A DNA stretch of 64,000 bases from JARYGU01 sp033795365 (GTDB lineage Bacteria > Pseudomonadota > Alphaproteobacteria > Rhizobiales > Rhizobiaceae): NCBI GenBank assembly GCA_033795365.1, contig JARYGU010000012.1:104925-168924 (forward strand), in the 5' to 3' direction. Below the pieces are notes generated by a model. It saw nothing but the letters and a program-made list of their open reading frames with translations, was not told where the DNA came from and did no database searches. The position numbers and the translations under genes were made by a program. Below are positions 9,127 through 18,655 of the stretch, piece after piece. The first letter of the stretch is position 1; each line of letters starts with the position of its first letter.

Positions 9127-9771
9127 TTACTGGGAAAAACTCGCACCCGGAATTCCCTCCACGACGCATTGCACAGCGCGCAGTTGAAGCTCCGTCAAGT
9201 CCGCTCTCACAACCGTCACCGTTCCCTCACTGACATCGACCTGAAGTAGCTCAGGGCCGAAGCCGAGGTCGTTGCGGATGCGCGCCGACGCTGCAACCCT
9301 GATGCCTTCATCTCCCCGCGCAATCTGTTCGATTCCGGAAAAGGATGTCGCCTTGAGGAGATCGCGGCGGCTGACGATACCCACAACCGCACCATCCGAG
9401 ATCACGGGAAGCCGTTTGACGTTGAAGGTGAGCATCGCTTGCGCCACCTTGATCAACGGCGTGCCGGGTTCCACGGTCCTGACCTTGGCTGTCATGACGT
9501 CGCCGACGCGCCAGCTGTTGGAATGAATGTAGTTTGCGAGATCCTGCTCATCGGTCATCGGTTGGTCCTGCCGGTCGAGCAAGGCCGTTCCGATCTCCCT
9601 GCGGGACATCAGATCGCCCTCGGTAATGATCCCGACAAGGTTGCCATCACTGTCCGTCACCGGCAGACCGCTGACACCTCGCTCCAGCATCCGGGAAATG
9701 GCATGACGCACGTGAGCATCAACACTGATCGTGGCAACATCGCGCGTCATGATGTCAGACGTAATCATACT
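9127..9771 (-). CDS. CBS-domain protein with C-terminal BON-like domain
   Basis: Cytosolic protein of 214 residues with a tandem CBS pair (about residues 7-125; MTRDVATISVDAHVRHA and DVMTAKVRTVEPGTPL open the two repeats) and a C-terminal BON-like segment (about 150-205). CBS pairs usually bind adenine nucleotides, so an energy-sensing role is plausible. The start MITSDIM at 9771 is chosen because AAAGGAGG lies at the right spacing just upstream; a longer frame to 9792 has no such site. It stands between the arc promoter region and the damaged adh gene, probably transcribed with the latter. The partner protein is unknown. Confidence 0.85.
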   Translation of the reverse strand, partial: SMITSDIMTRDVATISVDAHVRHAISRMLERGVSGLPVTDSDGNLVGIITEGDLMSRREIGTALLDRQDQPMTDEQDLANYIHSNSWRVGDVMTAKVRTVEPGTPLIKVAQAMLTFNVKRLPVISDGAVVGIVSRRDLLKATSFSGIEQIARGDEGIRVAASARIRNDLGFGPELLQVDVSEGTVTVVRADLTELQLRAVQCVVEGIPGASFSQ

Positions 9772-9801
9772 CACCTCCTTTAGGCCCGGCACCGAGTGCG
9801 G

Positions 9802-10847
9802 TCAGGCCGTCATCGCCGCCATGTCAAGAACCATCCTGCCCTCGATCCGGCCGGCCTTCAGGTCATCGAATATCCGGTTGATGTCGTCGAGGGCGCAGCG
9901 GTGACATGCGCCTTGACCTTGCCCTCGGCAAAAAAGGCGATGGCCTCGTCGAGATCCTGGCGCGTGCCGACGATTGAGCCACGCACCGTTATCCGCTTCA
10001 AGACGACGTCGAAGATAGGGGTCGCGAATTCACCGGGGGGCAATCCCACCAGGGCGACCGTACCTTTTCGCCGAACGAGTTGGGGTGCCTGCGAGAACGC
10101 TGGCGGCGATACGGCTGTGACGAGCACGCCATGCGCTCCGCCGCCTGTTGTTTCAAGGGCTTCGGCGACCGCGTCGGATGACCGCGCGTCGAGAGCCAGA
10201 TCAGCACCCGTTTGCTTGGCCAAAGCGAGCTTTCCAGGCGACACGTCGAGCGCAACGACCTTCAACCCCATGGCTTTCGCATACTGGATCGCAACCTGTC
10301 CCAGTCCGCCGATGCCCGAGATCGCCACCCACTGGCCGGGGCGCACTTCGGTTTCCTTGAGGCCCTTGTATGTCGTGACCCCGGCGCACAGAATGGGCGC
10401 GACCGCTTTAAAATCAACGTTGTCAGGCAGTCTTGCTGCGAACGCGGCGTTGGCGATCGCGTATTCCGCGAAGCCTCCATCGCAGCTGTAGCCGGTATTG
10501 TGCTGATGCTCGCAAAGCGTCTCCCAGCCCGTTTCGCAGTGTTCGCAACGCATACACGCATCGTGGAGCCAGGCGATGCCGACGGCATCGCCGATCTCAA
10601 AATCCGTGACGCCCGGGCCGATGGCAGCAACCGTGCCGGCGACTTCGTGGCCGGGAATGAAGGGCGGCGATGGCTTGACCGGCCAGTCGCCGGAAGCAGC
10701 ATGCAGGTCCGTATGGCAGACGCCGCACGCCATGACCTTAACCAGCAGTTCCCCGGGGCCCGGCACTGGAATCGGGACGCTTACGATGGTCGTCGGTTTC
10801 CCAAATTCATGAACGACCGCAGCTTTCATCAGTTCTTGCATGGTCAT
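9802..10847 (-). pseudogene. adhP: Zinc-dependent alcohol dehydrogenase (AdhP-like), C-terminal frameshift
   Basis: Medium-chain NAD-dependent alcohol dehydrogenase. From ATG 10847 (AGGAG upstream) the protein shows the catalytic zinc ligands CGVCHTDLH, GHEVAGTV, the four-cysteine structural zinc site (CMRCEHCETGWETLC) and the Rossmann motif GIGGLGQVAIQ. After VKAHVTAAP the frame turns to nonsense and stops at 9858. One extra base in the G-run at 9891-9893 restores LDDINRIFDDLKAGRIEGRM, the normal AdhP tail, ending at 9802. The lost part is only the last 30 or so residues, so residual function is possible. A true frameshift and a homopolymer error are both possible. Confidence 0.85.
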
Positions 10848-10918
10848 TATCTCCTGATCCGGATTTATAGTTGTTACCCTTCGATCGAGCGGTTTGGTCC
10901 GTTGCACGGTACCCGCTC

Positions 10919-12031
10919 CTATCGTAGGAAGCTTCGGAAGCGGCGCAGCGCGAATACGAACAGTGCCGCCCCGATCAAAACGAGCGTCAGCAACTGCGGC
11001 CACACCACATCGAGGCCCGCCCCGCGAAACAGGATCGACTGGGCGAGGATGACGAAATGTGTGTTCGGCGCGGCCATCATGATGTCCTGGATGACCTGAG
11101 GCATGCTCTCGCGGGGCGTGACGCCGCCTGACAGGACCTGCAACGGCAGCAGGACGAGCATCAGCAACAGGCCGAACTGCGGCATGGACCCGGCGATCGT
11201 CGCAAGGAAGATCCCCATGCATGTCGTGGCGATGAGCTGTAGCGCCGCCCCTGCCAGAAAAAGGCCGACAGAGCCTTGAATGGGAACCTGAAGGACGCCC
11301 TGCACGACGAACACGATCGAGACAGCGGAAGCAACGAGAACGACAAGCCCCATCGACCAGATCTTGCTGAGCATGATCTCGGTCGGCGTCACCGGCATCA
11401 CCAGCAGATGCTCGATCGTCCCGTGCTCGCGCTCGCGGATGAGGGCCGCGCCGGTGAGGACGATCGACAGCATGGTGATGGACGAGATCACGTTGGTAAT
11501 GGCGCCGAACCAGCCCTTGTTGAGTTCCTGGTTGAAGCGGGACCGCAGCGCCAGATCGACAGGAACCTCTGTGCCACCCCTGTACCGGTTGAGATATTCG
11601 CTGACTTCACTGGAGACGATGGACTGGATGTATCCGCCGCCGCTGAAGGCCTGCGACATGCGGGTGGCGTCAACGTTAAGCTGGATGGTAGGCGCTCTGC
11701 CGGCGAGCAGATCGCGCTGGAAATTGGGTGGAATGTTGAGGGCGAAAGTATCGATACCGGCGTCCATGCGACTGTCCATCTCATGTTGCGATATGAGCTT
11801 CGGGATCGAAAAATACGGCGGGTAGAACGCGGTCAGGATGCGGAAGGAAACCGGCGACTGGTCCTCATCGACGACGGCGATAGCCGCCTTGTTGAGTGTC
11901 TCGGGCATTGAAGTCGATGCCGTGTAGATCGACAGGGTGAAGGCATAGAGGATCAGGACGACGAGCATGGGGTCACGGGCGAGACCGCGCAGCTCCTTGA
12001 CGCCGAGTTGGGCGATGTTGGCCAAGCGCAT
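10919..12031 (-). CDS. ABC-2 type exporter permease (YhhJ/YbhR-like)
   Basis: Integral membrane subunit of a drug- or polymer-type ABC exporter. The 370-residue protein has one N-terminal membrane segment, a large periplasmic region (about 45-175) and five C-terminal membrane segments with the ABC-2 signature EREHGTIEHLLVMPVTPTEI. It follows the fused ATPase gene by 3 bases and would be its second permease half. Length and topology are normal for the family. The transported substrate cannot be read from the sequence. Confidence 0.9.
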   Translation of the reverse strand: MRLANIAQLGVKELRGLARDPMLVVLILYAFTLSIYTASTSMPETLNKAAIAVVDEDQSPVSFRILTAFYPPYFSIPKLISQHEMDSRMDAGIDTFALNIPPNFQRDLLAGRAPTIQLNVDATRMSQAFSGGGYIQSIVSSEVSEYLNRYRGGTEVPVDLALRSRFNQELNKGWFGAITNVISSITMLSIVLTGAALIREREHGTIEHLLVMPVTPTEIMLSKIWSMGLVVLVASAVSIVFVVQGVLQVPIQGSVGLFLAGAALQLIATTCMGIFLATIAGSMPQFGLLLMLVLLPLQVLSGGVTPRESMPQVIQDIMMAAPNTHFVILAQSILFRGAGLDVVWPQLLTLVLIGAALFVFALRRFRSFLR

Positions 12032-12034
12032 GGA

Positions 12035-14821
12035 TCACCCCGCCTGTTTCTTGAGAAGTGCCGCCCCGCAGCAAAGAAGAACCGGGACGGCGATTAAAAG
12101 TGGAATGAAGGAGGCGGCGAGATCCTTGAACTCGAGAGCCTTCGAGAACGTGCCACGCACGATGGTGACAAAATAGGTCGTCGGATAAATCTGGCCGATA
12201 TAGGCGCCCGCACCTTGAAGCGAGGAGACCGGATCGATCATCCCCGAATACTGCACGGCCGGAATGAGGGTTAGCAGCGCTGTGCCAAAAATTGCCGCGA
12301 TCTGGCTGTTCATGAAGGTGGAAATCAGCAGTCCGAGCCCGGTTGCAGCCGTGACGTAGAGCAGCGCGGCACCCGTCAGCGTCAGGAAGCTGCCAGTCAG
12401 CGGCACCTGGAAGACGAAGATTGCGAATGCCGTCAGCATGAAGAAGTTGAGCATGGCAAGCGCGATGTAAGGGATCTGCTTGCCGAGCAGGAATTCGATC
12501 CTCGTCACCGGCGTCACATAGAAATTGATGATGGAGCCGAGCTCCTTCTCGCGCACCACGCTCAGAACCGCGAGCATAGCCGGGATCATCATCAGCAACA
12601 GCGGTATGACCGCCGGCACCATCGCCTTGAGGCTCTCGACACTCGGATTGTAGCGGTATCGAAGGGCGATCTGGAAATTGCCGATCGTTGCTGCGTCACC
12701 ATAGAGTTCACGCGCCTTTTGGGTGAGCCATGTCTGATGCATGCCCTGCACGTAGCCTCGTACGGTCTCGGCTCTCGAAGGCATGGCGCCGTCGATCCAG
12801 GCACCAATCTCGACATTGGTGCCACGTGCGACATCGCGCCCGAAGCCTGGAGGGATTTCCAATGCGAGGCTGAGTTCGCCGTTACGCATGCGACGGTCCA
12901 GATCGTTGTAATCGACAATCGGCGCCTTTTCCGTGAAATAGCGCGATCCGGCGATCTGAAGCGTGTAATCGCGGCTGATCGTCGTGTCGTCCCGATCGAG
13001 CACAGCAAAGGACAGGTTCTCGATATCCATGTTGATGCCGAAACCGATGACGAACATCAAAATGACGCTGCCGAGGATAGCCAGCGTCGCGCGGATCGGA
13101 TCCCTGCGGAGTTCGAGCGACTCGCGTCGTGTATAGGCCAGCATACGGCGCAGATTGAAACTGGAGCTGGCGGATGAGGCCGGCGGGGGCGCAGCGGCTT
13201 CATCCGCCTCTTCACGCTGCGTGAGTGGGGCGGACGCAGGTGAAGCCTGTTCGCCGATGGCCTCCTCCAGATAGGAAATGAAGGCTTCCTCCAGCGTCTT
13301 GGCTGAACGTGTCTCGATGATGCCGCGCGGTGTGTCGCTGACGAGCACCTTGCCGGCATGCATGAGCGAGATACGGTCGCAAAGCTCGGCTTCGTTCATG
13401 AAATGGGTCGAAACGAAGATGGTCACGCCATCTTTGCGCGACAGGTCGGAGAGGATCTGCCAGAACCCGTCGCGCGCCACCGGATCGACGCCCGAGGTGG
13501 GTTCGTCAAGGATCAGAATGTCAGGCGCATGGATCATGGCGACCGCGAGCGACAATCGCTGCCGTATCCCGAGTGGCAGCGCATCCGGCAAGGCATCCAT
13601 GATTTCGGTAAGATCGAAGCGTTCCGCCATCTCCGCAATGCGCGCTGGAATTTTCTCAGCCGGCAGGTTGAACAGCCTGGCGTGCAAGTCGAGGTTCTGG
13701 CGGACCGTAAGCTCGGTGTAGAGCGAGAAGGCCTGGCTCATATAGCCGACCTTGCGCCTGACCTCGATATCCTTCGGATCGACCTCTTGGCCGAACAGCT
13801 TCGCCGTTCCCTCTGTTGCCGCCAGCAGGCCGGTCAGCATCTTCATCGTCGTGGTCTTGCCGCAACCATTCGAGCCGAGAAAGCCGAATATCTCTCCGCG
13901 CGGGATCTGGAAACTAACGTTATCGACTGCGGTGAAGTCGCCGAACCGCATGGTCAGATGTTCGGCCTCGATAGCGAAGTCCGTCTGGGATTCATCGGAT
14001 CGTGGCGGTATGACGACCTCGCGATGGCCGCGGCGACGTTCTTCCGGGAGCAGGGCGACGAAGGCTGCGTCGAGGTTCGCGGCTCCGGTGCGCGCGAGCA
14101 GTTCATCAGGTGTGCCTGTTGCGAGTATCTTGGCGTCATCCATCGCGACCAGCCAGTCGAAGCGCTGGGCTTCCTCCATATAGGCGGTGGCGACGACCAC
14201 GCTCATCGACGGGCGGTCGCGGCGGATATCGTCGATCAATTCCCAGAACTGGCGGCGCGACAACGGGTCGACACCGGTGGTCGGCTCGTCGAGGATGAGC
14301 AGATCGGGGTCATGGATCAGAGCGCAGCAAAGCCCGACCTTCTGCTTCATGCCGCCGGACAGTTTGCCGGCCGGTCGATCAGGAAAGGGGGCGAGGCCCG
14401 TGCGCTTTAGCAAATCGTCGATGCGCATTTCTCGCTCGCGTTTGTCCTGACCGAAAAGGCGCGCAAAAAACTCGATGTTCTCGAACACCGATAACGTCGG
14501 GTAGAGATTCTTGCCCAGCCCCTGCGGCATGTAAGCGATCTGCGGGCAGATCCGGTCTCGGTGCTTCTTGTCAGCGATGTCGCCGCCCAGGACTTCGATA
14601 TGGCCGTCCTGAATCTTATGAGCGCCGGCAACCAGGCTGAGCAGGCTGGATTTTCCCACACCGTCGGGACCGATCAATCCGACCATTATCCCGGCGGGAA
14701 TATCGAGAGAGATCGCGTCGAGCGCGCGCGTCTTGCCATAGGACAGACTAACATCCGCGATCTTCACAACCGCAGGAGCGGGCTCTCGCGCATTTTGCTC
14801 TCCTGGCAACGAACCGCTCAT
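12035..14821 (-). CDS. Fused ABC exporter: two ATPase domains plus ABC-2 permease (RbbA/YhiH-like)
   Basis: A 928-residue fusion. Residues about 15-245 form the first ATPase (Walker A GPDGVGKSS, signature LSGGMKQK, Walker B LLILDEPTTGVD). Residues about 285-520 form the second (Walker A GSNGCGKTT, LPLGIRQRLSLA, LILDEPTSGVD). The remaining 370 residues are an ABC-2 permease with EKELGSIINFYVTPVTRIEF. This is the architecture of RbbA/YhiH proteins. It overlaps the HlyD gene upstream (ATGA) and precedes the second permease, giving a three-gene exporter operon of the YhiI-YhiH-YhhJ type. The first Walker A has D where N is usual (GPNG), a minor change. Confidence 0.92.
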   Translation of the reverse strand: MSGSLPGEQNAREPAPAVVKIADVSLSYGKTRALDAISLDIPAGIMVGLIGPDGVGKSSLLSLVAGAHKIQDGHIEVLGGDIADKKHRDRICPQIAYMPQGLGKNLYPTLSVFENIEFFARLFGQDKREREMRIDDLLKRTGLAPFPDRPAGKLSGGMKQKVGLCCALIHDPDLLILDEPTTGVDPLSRRQFWELIDDIRRDRPSMSVVVATAYMEEAQRFDWLVAMDDAKILATGTPDELLARTGAANLDAAFVALLPEERRRGHREVVIPPRSDESQTDFAIEAEHLTMRFGDFTAVDNVSFQIPRGEIFGFLGSNGCGKTTTMKMLTGLLAATEGTAKLFGQEVDPKDIEVRRKVGYMSQAFSLYTELTVRQNLDLHARLFNLPAEKIPARIAEMAERFDLTEIMDALPDALPLGIRQRLSLAVAMIHAPDILILDEPTSGVDPVARDGFWQILSDLSRKDGVTIFVSTHFMNEAELCDRISLMHAGKVLVSDTPRGIIETRSAKTLEEAFISYLEEAIGEQASPASAPLTQREEADEAAAPPPASSASSSFNLRRMLAYTRRESLELRRDPIRATLAILGSVILMFVIGFGINMDIENLSFAVLDRDDTTISRDYTLQIAGSRYFTEKAPIVDYNDLDRRMRNGELSLALEIPPGFGRDVARGTNVEIGAWIDGAMPSRAETVRGYVQGMHQTWLTQKARELYGDAATIGNFQIALRYRYNPSVESLKAMVPAVIPLLLMMIPAMLAVLSVVREKELGSIINFYVTPVTRIEFLLGKQIPYIALAMLNFFMLTAFAIFVFQVPLTGSFLTLTGAALLYVTAATGLGLLISTFMNSQIAAIFGTALLTLIPAVQYSGMIDPVSSLQGAGAYIGQIYPTTYFVTIVRGTFSKALEFKDLAASFIPLLIAVPVLLCCGAALLKKQAG

Positions 14822-15885
14822 TTCACCAGCGCCTCGTTAAGATGAGCAGGCCATTCGGCATCCTGCGCGATGCGGACATAGGCCATGCCGGGAAGCCCTG
14901 TCTTGACGTATTGGATATGCTCGCGGAGCAGTTCAGGCGCGATCTTCGCCCTGATGCGGAACATCAGCTTCTGGCGCTCTTCCTCGGTCTCGACGGTTTT
15001 TGGCGTGAACTGCGCGACGTCCGCCACGAAGCTCGCTTTGGCTGGGATGACATATTGGGGCGCGGCATCGAGAACCAGACGCACATCCGATCCTAACGGA
15101 ATGCGGCCCGCCTGCTCTGTGGGCAGGAAGAAGGTCATATAGACATCGCTCAGATCGACGATGTTGAGGACCCGACCTCCAGCCGACAGCACTTCACCCG
15201 GCTGGGCTACGCGGTATTGCACGCGTCCTTCGCGGGGTGATCTCAGCGTGCTGTCGTTGATATCAGCAACAATGCTTTCAATAGCAGCCTGGGCGGCCAC
15301 GACGGACGCCTCGGCATCGACGATCTGGGCCTTGGCGGCGCCGATTGCTGCCTCTGAAGCGGAAAGGGACGCCTTTGAGGCCGCGACGGCGGCGCGGGCT
15401 CTCTGTGCGGATGCGCGGTCGTCGTCAAACGTCTGCTGCGATGTCGTGTTGGTGCGGATCAATTGCTCGGTGCGCGCAAGTTTGCGTTCCGCGGCATCCT
15501 GTTCGGCTTCCCGCTGGCCGATCACCGCGGCGGCAGCCTCACGTTCCGCTTCACGCTGGGACAGAAGGCTTCGGGCGGTATCGACGCTGATGGCGGCGCG
15601 CTGCAGTGACGCTTCGGCCTGCTTTCGCTGCGCTTCAAGCTGTTGCGTATCCATGACGGCGAGGACCTGGCCGGCCGTCACGAACGCGCCTTCATCGACC
15701 AGGATCTCCTTGATGCGTCCCGCGGTCTTGGTGGAAATGTCGATTTCGGTCGCTTCGATGCGGCCGTTTCCGCCGGCAATCCCGGCCGGCAGACCGGATG
15801 GGTCGTAAATGCGCAATGCGTAATAACCACCGGCAACGACAGCAATGACGACGACGCCAATGATCCAGTTCTTCAGCGATTTCAT
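14818..15885 (-). CDS. HlyD-family membrane fusion protein of the ABC exporter
   Basis: Periplasmic adaptor of 355 residues. It has one N-terminal anchor (NWIIGVVVIAVVAGGYYAL), a biotinyl-lipoyl-like segment around EGAFVTAGQVLAVM, a long alanine- and glutamine-rich coiled coil (about 95-210) and a second lipoyl half followed by a beta barrel. ATG 15885 has GGGGAAG upstream; the longer frame to 16041 is out of character. Its stop overlaps the start of the fused ATPase gene. With the two downstream genes it should form a tripartite efflux system that also needs an outer-membrane TolC-type channel, which is not in the window. Confidence 0.92.
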   Translation of the reverse strand: MKSLKNWIIGVVVIAVVAGGYYALRIYDPSGLPAGIAGGNGRIEATEIDISTKTAGRIKEILVDEGAFVTAGQVLAVMDTQQLEAQRKQAEASLQRAAISVDTARSLLSQREAEREAAAAVIGQREAEQDAAERKLARTEQLIRTNTTSQQTFDDDRASAQRARAAVAASKASLSASEAAIGAAKAQIVDAEASVVAAQAAIESIVADINDSTLRSPREGRVQYRVAQPGEVLSAGGRVLNIVDLSDVYMTFFLPTEQAGRIPLGSDVRLVLDAAPQYVIPAKASFVADVAQFTPKTVETEEERQKLMFRIRAKIAPELLREHIQYVKTGLPGMAYVRIAQDAEWPAHLNEALVK

Positions 15886-16437
15886 GAGCGGACTTCCCCT
15901 TTCGCGGTTGCATAAGCGAGCTGGGCTTGGACGCGGAAACGATCTGATGTCAGGGTGCAGAGGGTCATTGTCATGGTGAGGAGCCTGCCTTGGTGGCGCA
16001 AACCCGCCGTTGGGCGGACGCGAGACGTCACGGCTGCCCAACCGGCTTGCTGATGAAAGTTCGATCTGATGCGGTCACTTGAAAATTCTGGAAATCCGGC
16101 AGAAGCGAAGCGTGACCGCCATCCGTCGTCAAAGCAGGTCTTGAACCTGATTTTTCTCGTGTAAGCGAGGCGTATACTTTGGAAAGCCGCCGCGAAAGGC
16201 GGTTTTGTTGGAGCGTTCTTCATTGCCCACCTGAGTGTTTGCGTGAAGAACTGCTATTTGCCCCAGTATCATCAGCGCGTGATTTGAAATTCAGAACATA
16301 TCATCACCTGATGACAGGCATGTCAATGGTCAAGGCTGTAATACCACGGCGTGCCGGTTGCCGGCTTCGTATCTCGTCGGGTGACGACACCGTGAACCAT
16401 GTCGTCGCTGCAGCCATGACGAAACGAAACGGTTTCA
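15886..16437. other. Intergenic region between the HlyD gene and gltS
   Basis: These 552 bases hold no ORF I can support. An inverted repeat TCATCA-CC-TGATGA lies at 16301-16314 and might be an operator, since arms of six bases match exactly. No terminator with a T-tract is evident on either strand. Confidence 0.4.
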
Positions 16438-17634
16438 TCAGCCGACGAAAGCCGAGATGATTAAGGCATTGACGATATCAATGAAGAAGCCGCATACCAG
16501 AGGCACAACGACAAAGGCGCGATGCGACGCGCCATGTTGCTGGGTGACCGCAGTCATGTTGGCGATCGCGGTCGCCGTCGACCCGAGAGCTATCCCGCCG
16601 AAGCCGGCTGATATCACCACGGCCTCGTAGTCGCGTCCCATAAGACGGAATACGACGACGATCGTGAAGATGATCGCGAGTGCGATTTGAACGGCCAGGG
16701 CGCAGGCAACGAATATGAAGACGCCGTTGAGCTGCCAGAGCTGAAGGCCCATCAATGCCATCGTCAGAAAAAGGCCGAGCGCAAGGTCTGATATCAGAGC
16801 AAGGCCGTCATCCACGCCGGGCCATAGTCTGAGCACCCTGGAACTGACAGCAATCGGCATGAGGTTCCGGATGACGATCCCGGCCATGAGGCAGCTTACG
16901 AAGCCTGGAAGATTGAGACCGGTGAGAGCGAGAATGTGACTGATGCCGAGACCGAGAATCAGAGCCAGGTTCAGGGCGAGGAGCGCCCAAAGGACACAGA
17001 AATAATCCAGCCCGGATTGCCGGCCATCATTGGAAGCGCCTATGTCGAGTTCCGCGGAATGGGTAGGGACGACGCTATGGCGCTTGATCAGGTAAGCAGC
17101 GACCGGGCCGCCGATCATGCAAGCTGCGATCAATCCGATGGTGTTGGCCGCGACGCCAAGTTCCATAGCATTCGGGATGCCAAGCCTTTCGATGAAAATT
17201 GGCGCCCAGGCGAGCGTCGTACCGATCCCGCCCGTCAGCGAAATTGATCCCACCATCAGTCCGGCCCTCGCTTCAAGGCCGAAGACCGTGGCCATGCCCA
17301 CGCCGGTGAGATTTTGAATGAGGATGAAGGCGATTGCGAGCGAGAGCAGAATGGCTAGCGGGCGACCGCCTGCAAGCAATGTCTTGACATCCGCCTTCAA
17401 TCCGACACCGGCAAAGAATAGCAGTAAAAGGAAGTCACGCATCTGGAGATCGAAAGTGATCCGTCTATCGAACGCCGCATAGAAGAGAGCGACGACGACC
17501 GTGCAGAGAAGTCCTCCAACCACGGGTTCCGGAATGGAGTATTTTCGCAGGAGCGGCGTCTTCACGGTGACGATCTTGCCCACCAACAAAAGCGTGATAG
17601 CAATGGTGAATGTGTAGAAAGCATCGATTTCCAT
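16438..17634 (-). CDS. gltS: Sodium/glutamate symporter
   Basis: Inner-membrane Na+-coupled glutamate carrier. The 398-residue protein matches the GltS family in length and in its repeated architecture of about ten membrane segments; KYSIPEPVVGGLL near residue 32, the re-entrant GSISLTGGIGTTLAWAP and the second-half GFGGIALGSTATAIANM are family hallmarks. It is transcribed divergently from the TetR gene across 231 bases, which suggests the regulator may control it. No frame damage is seen. Confidence 0.95.
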   Translation of the reverse strand: MEIDAFYTFTIAITLLLVGKIVTVKTPLLRKYSIPEPVVGGLLCTVVVALFYAAFDRRITFDLQMRDFLLLLFFAGVGLKADVKTLLAGGRPLAILLSLAIAFILIQNLTGVGMATVFGLEARAGLMVGSISLTGGIGTTLAWAPIFIERLGIPNAMELGVAANTIGLIAACMIGGPVAAYLIKRHSVVPTHSAELDIGASNDGRQSGLDYFCVLWALLALNLALILGLGISHILALTGLNLPGFVSCLMAGIVIRNLMPIAVSSRVLRLWPGVDDGLALISDLALGLFLTMALMGLQLWQLNGVFIFVACALAVQIALAIIFTIVVVFRLMGRDYEAVVISAGFGGIALGSTATAIANMTAVTQQHGASHRAFVVVPLVCGFFIDIVNALIISAFVG

Positions 17635-17801
17635 CTTGACCTGACATTGGACGCGAAGTGATAGACGGCGTTGCGACGCTTGGATCGTTACTGCCGAACA
17701 GGATTGCTATGAATCGGATCCCCGCCAAGTAATTCGGCGTGAGTACTCCGAGTTTGCAGGAATGGAACGAACAGACCATTCCAGCGTTAGCCAAAGGGAA
17801 G

Positions 17802-17817
17802 TCATCCGCTGTTGACT
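17802..17817 (+). promoter_or_regulatory. Shared promoter motif, copy C (TCATCCGCTGTTGACT)
   Basis: 15/16 identical to the motif at 23575-23590. It ends 48 bases before the TetR start at 17866. TTGACT at 17812-17817 followed after 17 bases by TAAACC could be the promoter. Confidence 0.45.
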
Positions 17818-17865
17818 AACCACACTTATGCCGATAAACCTTTCAACCGTCAATCTGGAGAGATT

Positions 17866-18480
17866 ATGCCCAACAGACTTATCCGCCCGGTCGTGGAAGA
17901 CACAACGCGTGACCGCATCCTCAAGGCCGCGATCCTGCGCTTCTCCTCACATTCCTACGAAGAGACAGGGCTTCGTGACATTGCCTCCGATGTCGGCGTC
18001 GACATGGCTTACGTGCATCGATCCTTCGGGTCGAAGGAGAAGCTTTTCCGGGAGGCCGTCAGGGCGATGCTTCGCCCGGAGGTCTGGCTGGTCGGAGAGG
18101 CGAGCGAGTTGCATATGACACTGGCAAAGGACGTCCTCGCCGACAAGGGCGCCAACGAGATCCGGCCATTCGACATCCTCGCTCGATCCTTTTCCAGCCC
18201 CGAAGCTGCGCGGGTCTTTCGTGAGCTCATCGACGAAGGCTTCGTCAAGCCGTTCGCGTCCAAATGTCAGCTCGTGTCCGAGCCGCGCGCGTCAATGATC
18301 GCCGCTCTCCTGGCCGGTGTCAGCATCCTTCGTGACGTTATCGGCACGTCAGCCCTCCAGAAGAGCGGCAAGGATCACGAACTCGCGATCCTGATATCCC
18401 AGGTCGTCGAGTTTCTTATGAACGATGACAAGGAATGCCAGACAACAGCAACCCTACCGATCAGTCGGGAGCGACAATGA
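17866..18480 (+). CDS. TetR-family transcriptional regulator
   Basis: DNA-binding repressor-type protein of 204 residues. The N-terminal helix-turn-helix is clear (RDRILKAAILRFSSHSYEE, then TGLRDIASDVGVDMAYVHRSFGSKEKLF), with the ligand domain after residue 70. ATG 17866 is chosen because CTGGAGAG lies just upstream; an in-frame GTG-type start at 17812 would overlap the shared promoter motif. Its end overlaps the phaC remnant by 4 bases (ATGA), so it heads the phaC-pta-ackA-fabI unit. It may also act on the divergent gltS. The ligand is unknown. Confidence 0.88.
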   Translation: MPNRLIRPVVEDTTRDRILKAAILRFSSHSYEETGLRDIASDVGVDMAYVHRSFGSKEKLFREAVRAMLRPEVWLVGEASELHMTLAKDVLADKGANEIRPFDILARSFSSPEAARVFRELIDEGFVKPFASKCQLVSEPRASMIAALLAGVSILRDVIGTSALQKSGKDHELAILISQVVEFLMNDDKECQTTATLPISRERQ

Positions 18481-18648
18481 ATGATTTGAGCAGGTTGGAC
18501 GTTGAGGCAACGCAAATCTCTGACAAAACTTTGGGCACAGAGGTCTATCGCACCATCGATCGGACGCGCGAGGCGCTGAGGGCACGGATGACTGGAGGGT
18601 CTCCCTCCCATCGCGGCTTCGCCCGGCACCTATGTGTTCCAGAAGTGA
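18477..18648 (+). pseudogene. phaC: Remnant of a polyhydroxyalkanoate synthase gene (phaC), internally deleted
   Basis: The first 40 or so codons read MNDLSRL... then VYRTIDRTREALRARMTGG, which resembles the start of a class of rhizobial PHA synthases where MTGGLSP follows. The next frame then reads LPPIAASPGTYVFQK and stops at 18646-18648; PhaC proteins end in a similar APGSYV motif. So the two ends of the gene seem joined after loss of the roughly 1.5-kb middle, and the frame is broken. It overlaps the TetR stop and ends 8 bases before the next gene, keeping the operon layout. The identification is by pattern memory and is moderate. Confidence 0.45.
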
Positions 18649-18655
18649 GGGCGCG

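Noticed and set aside
9019..9249. 76-codon plus-strand ORF
   Set aside because: Overlaps the CBS gene antisense, has no RBS and no recognisable sequence.
16301..16314. TCATCACCTGATGA as an FNR or TetR operator
   Set aside because: Only one copy, six-base arms and no promoter context that links it to a regulator; kept as a note only.
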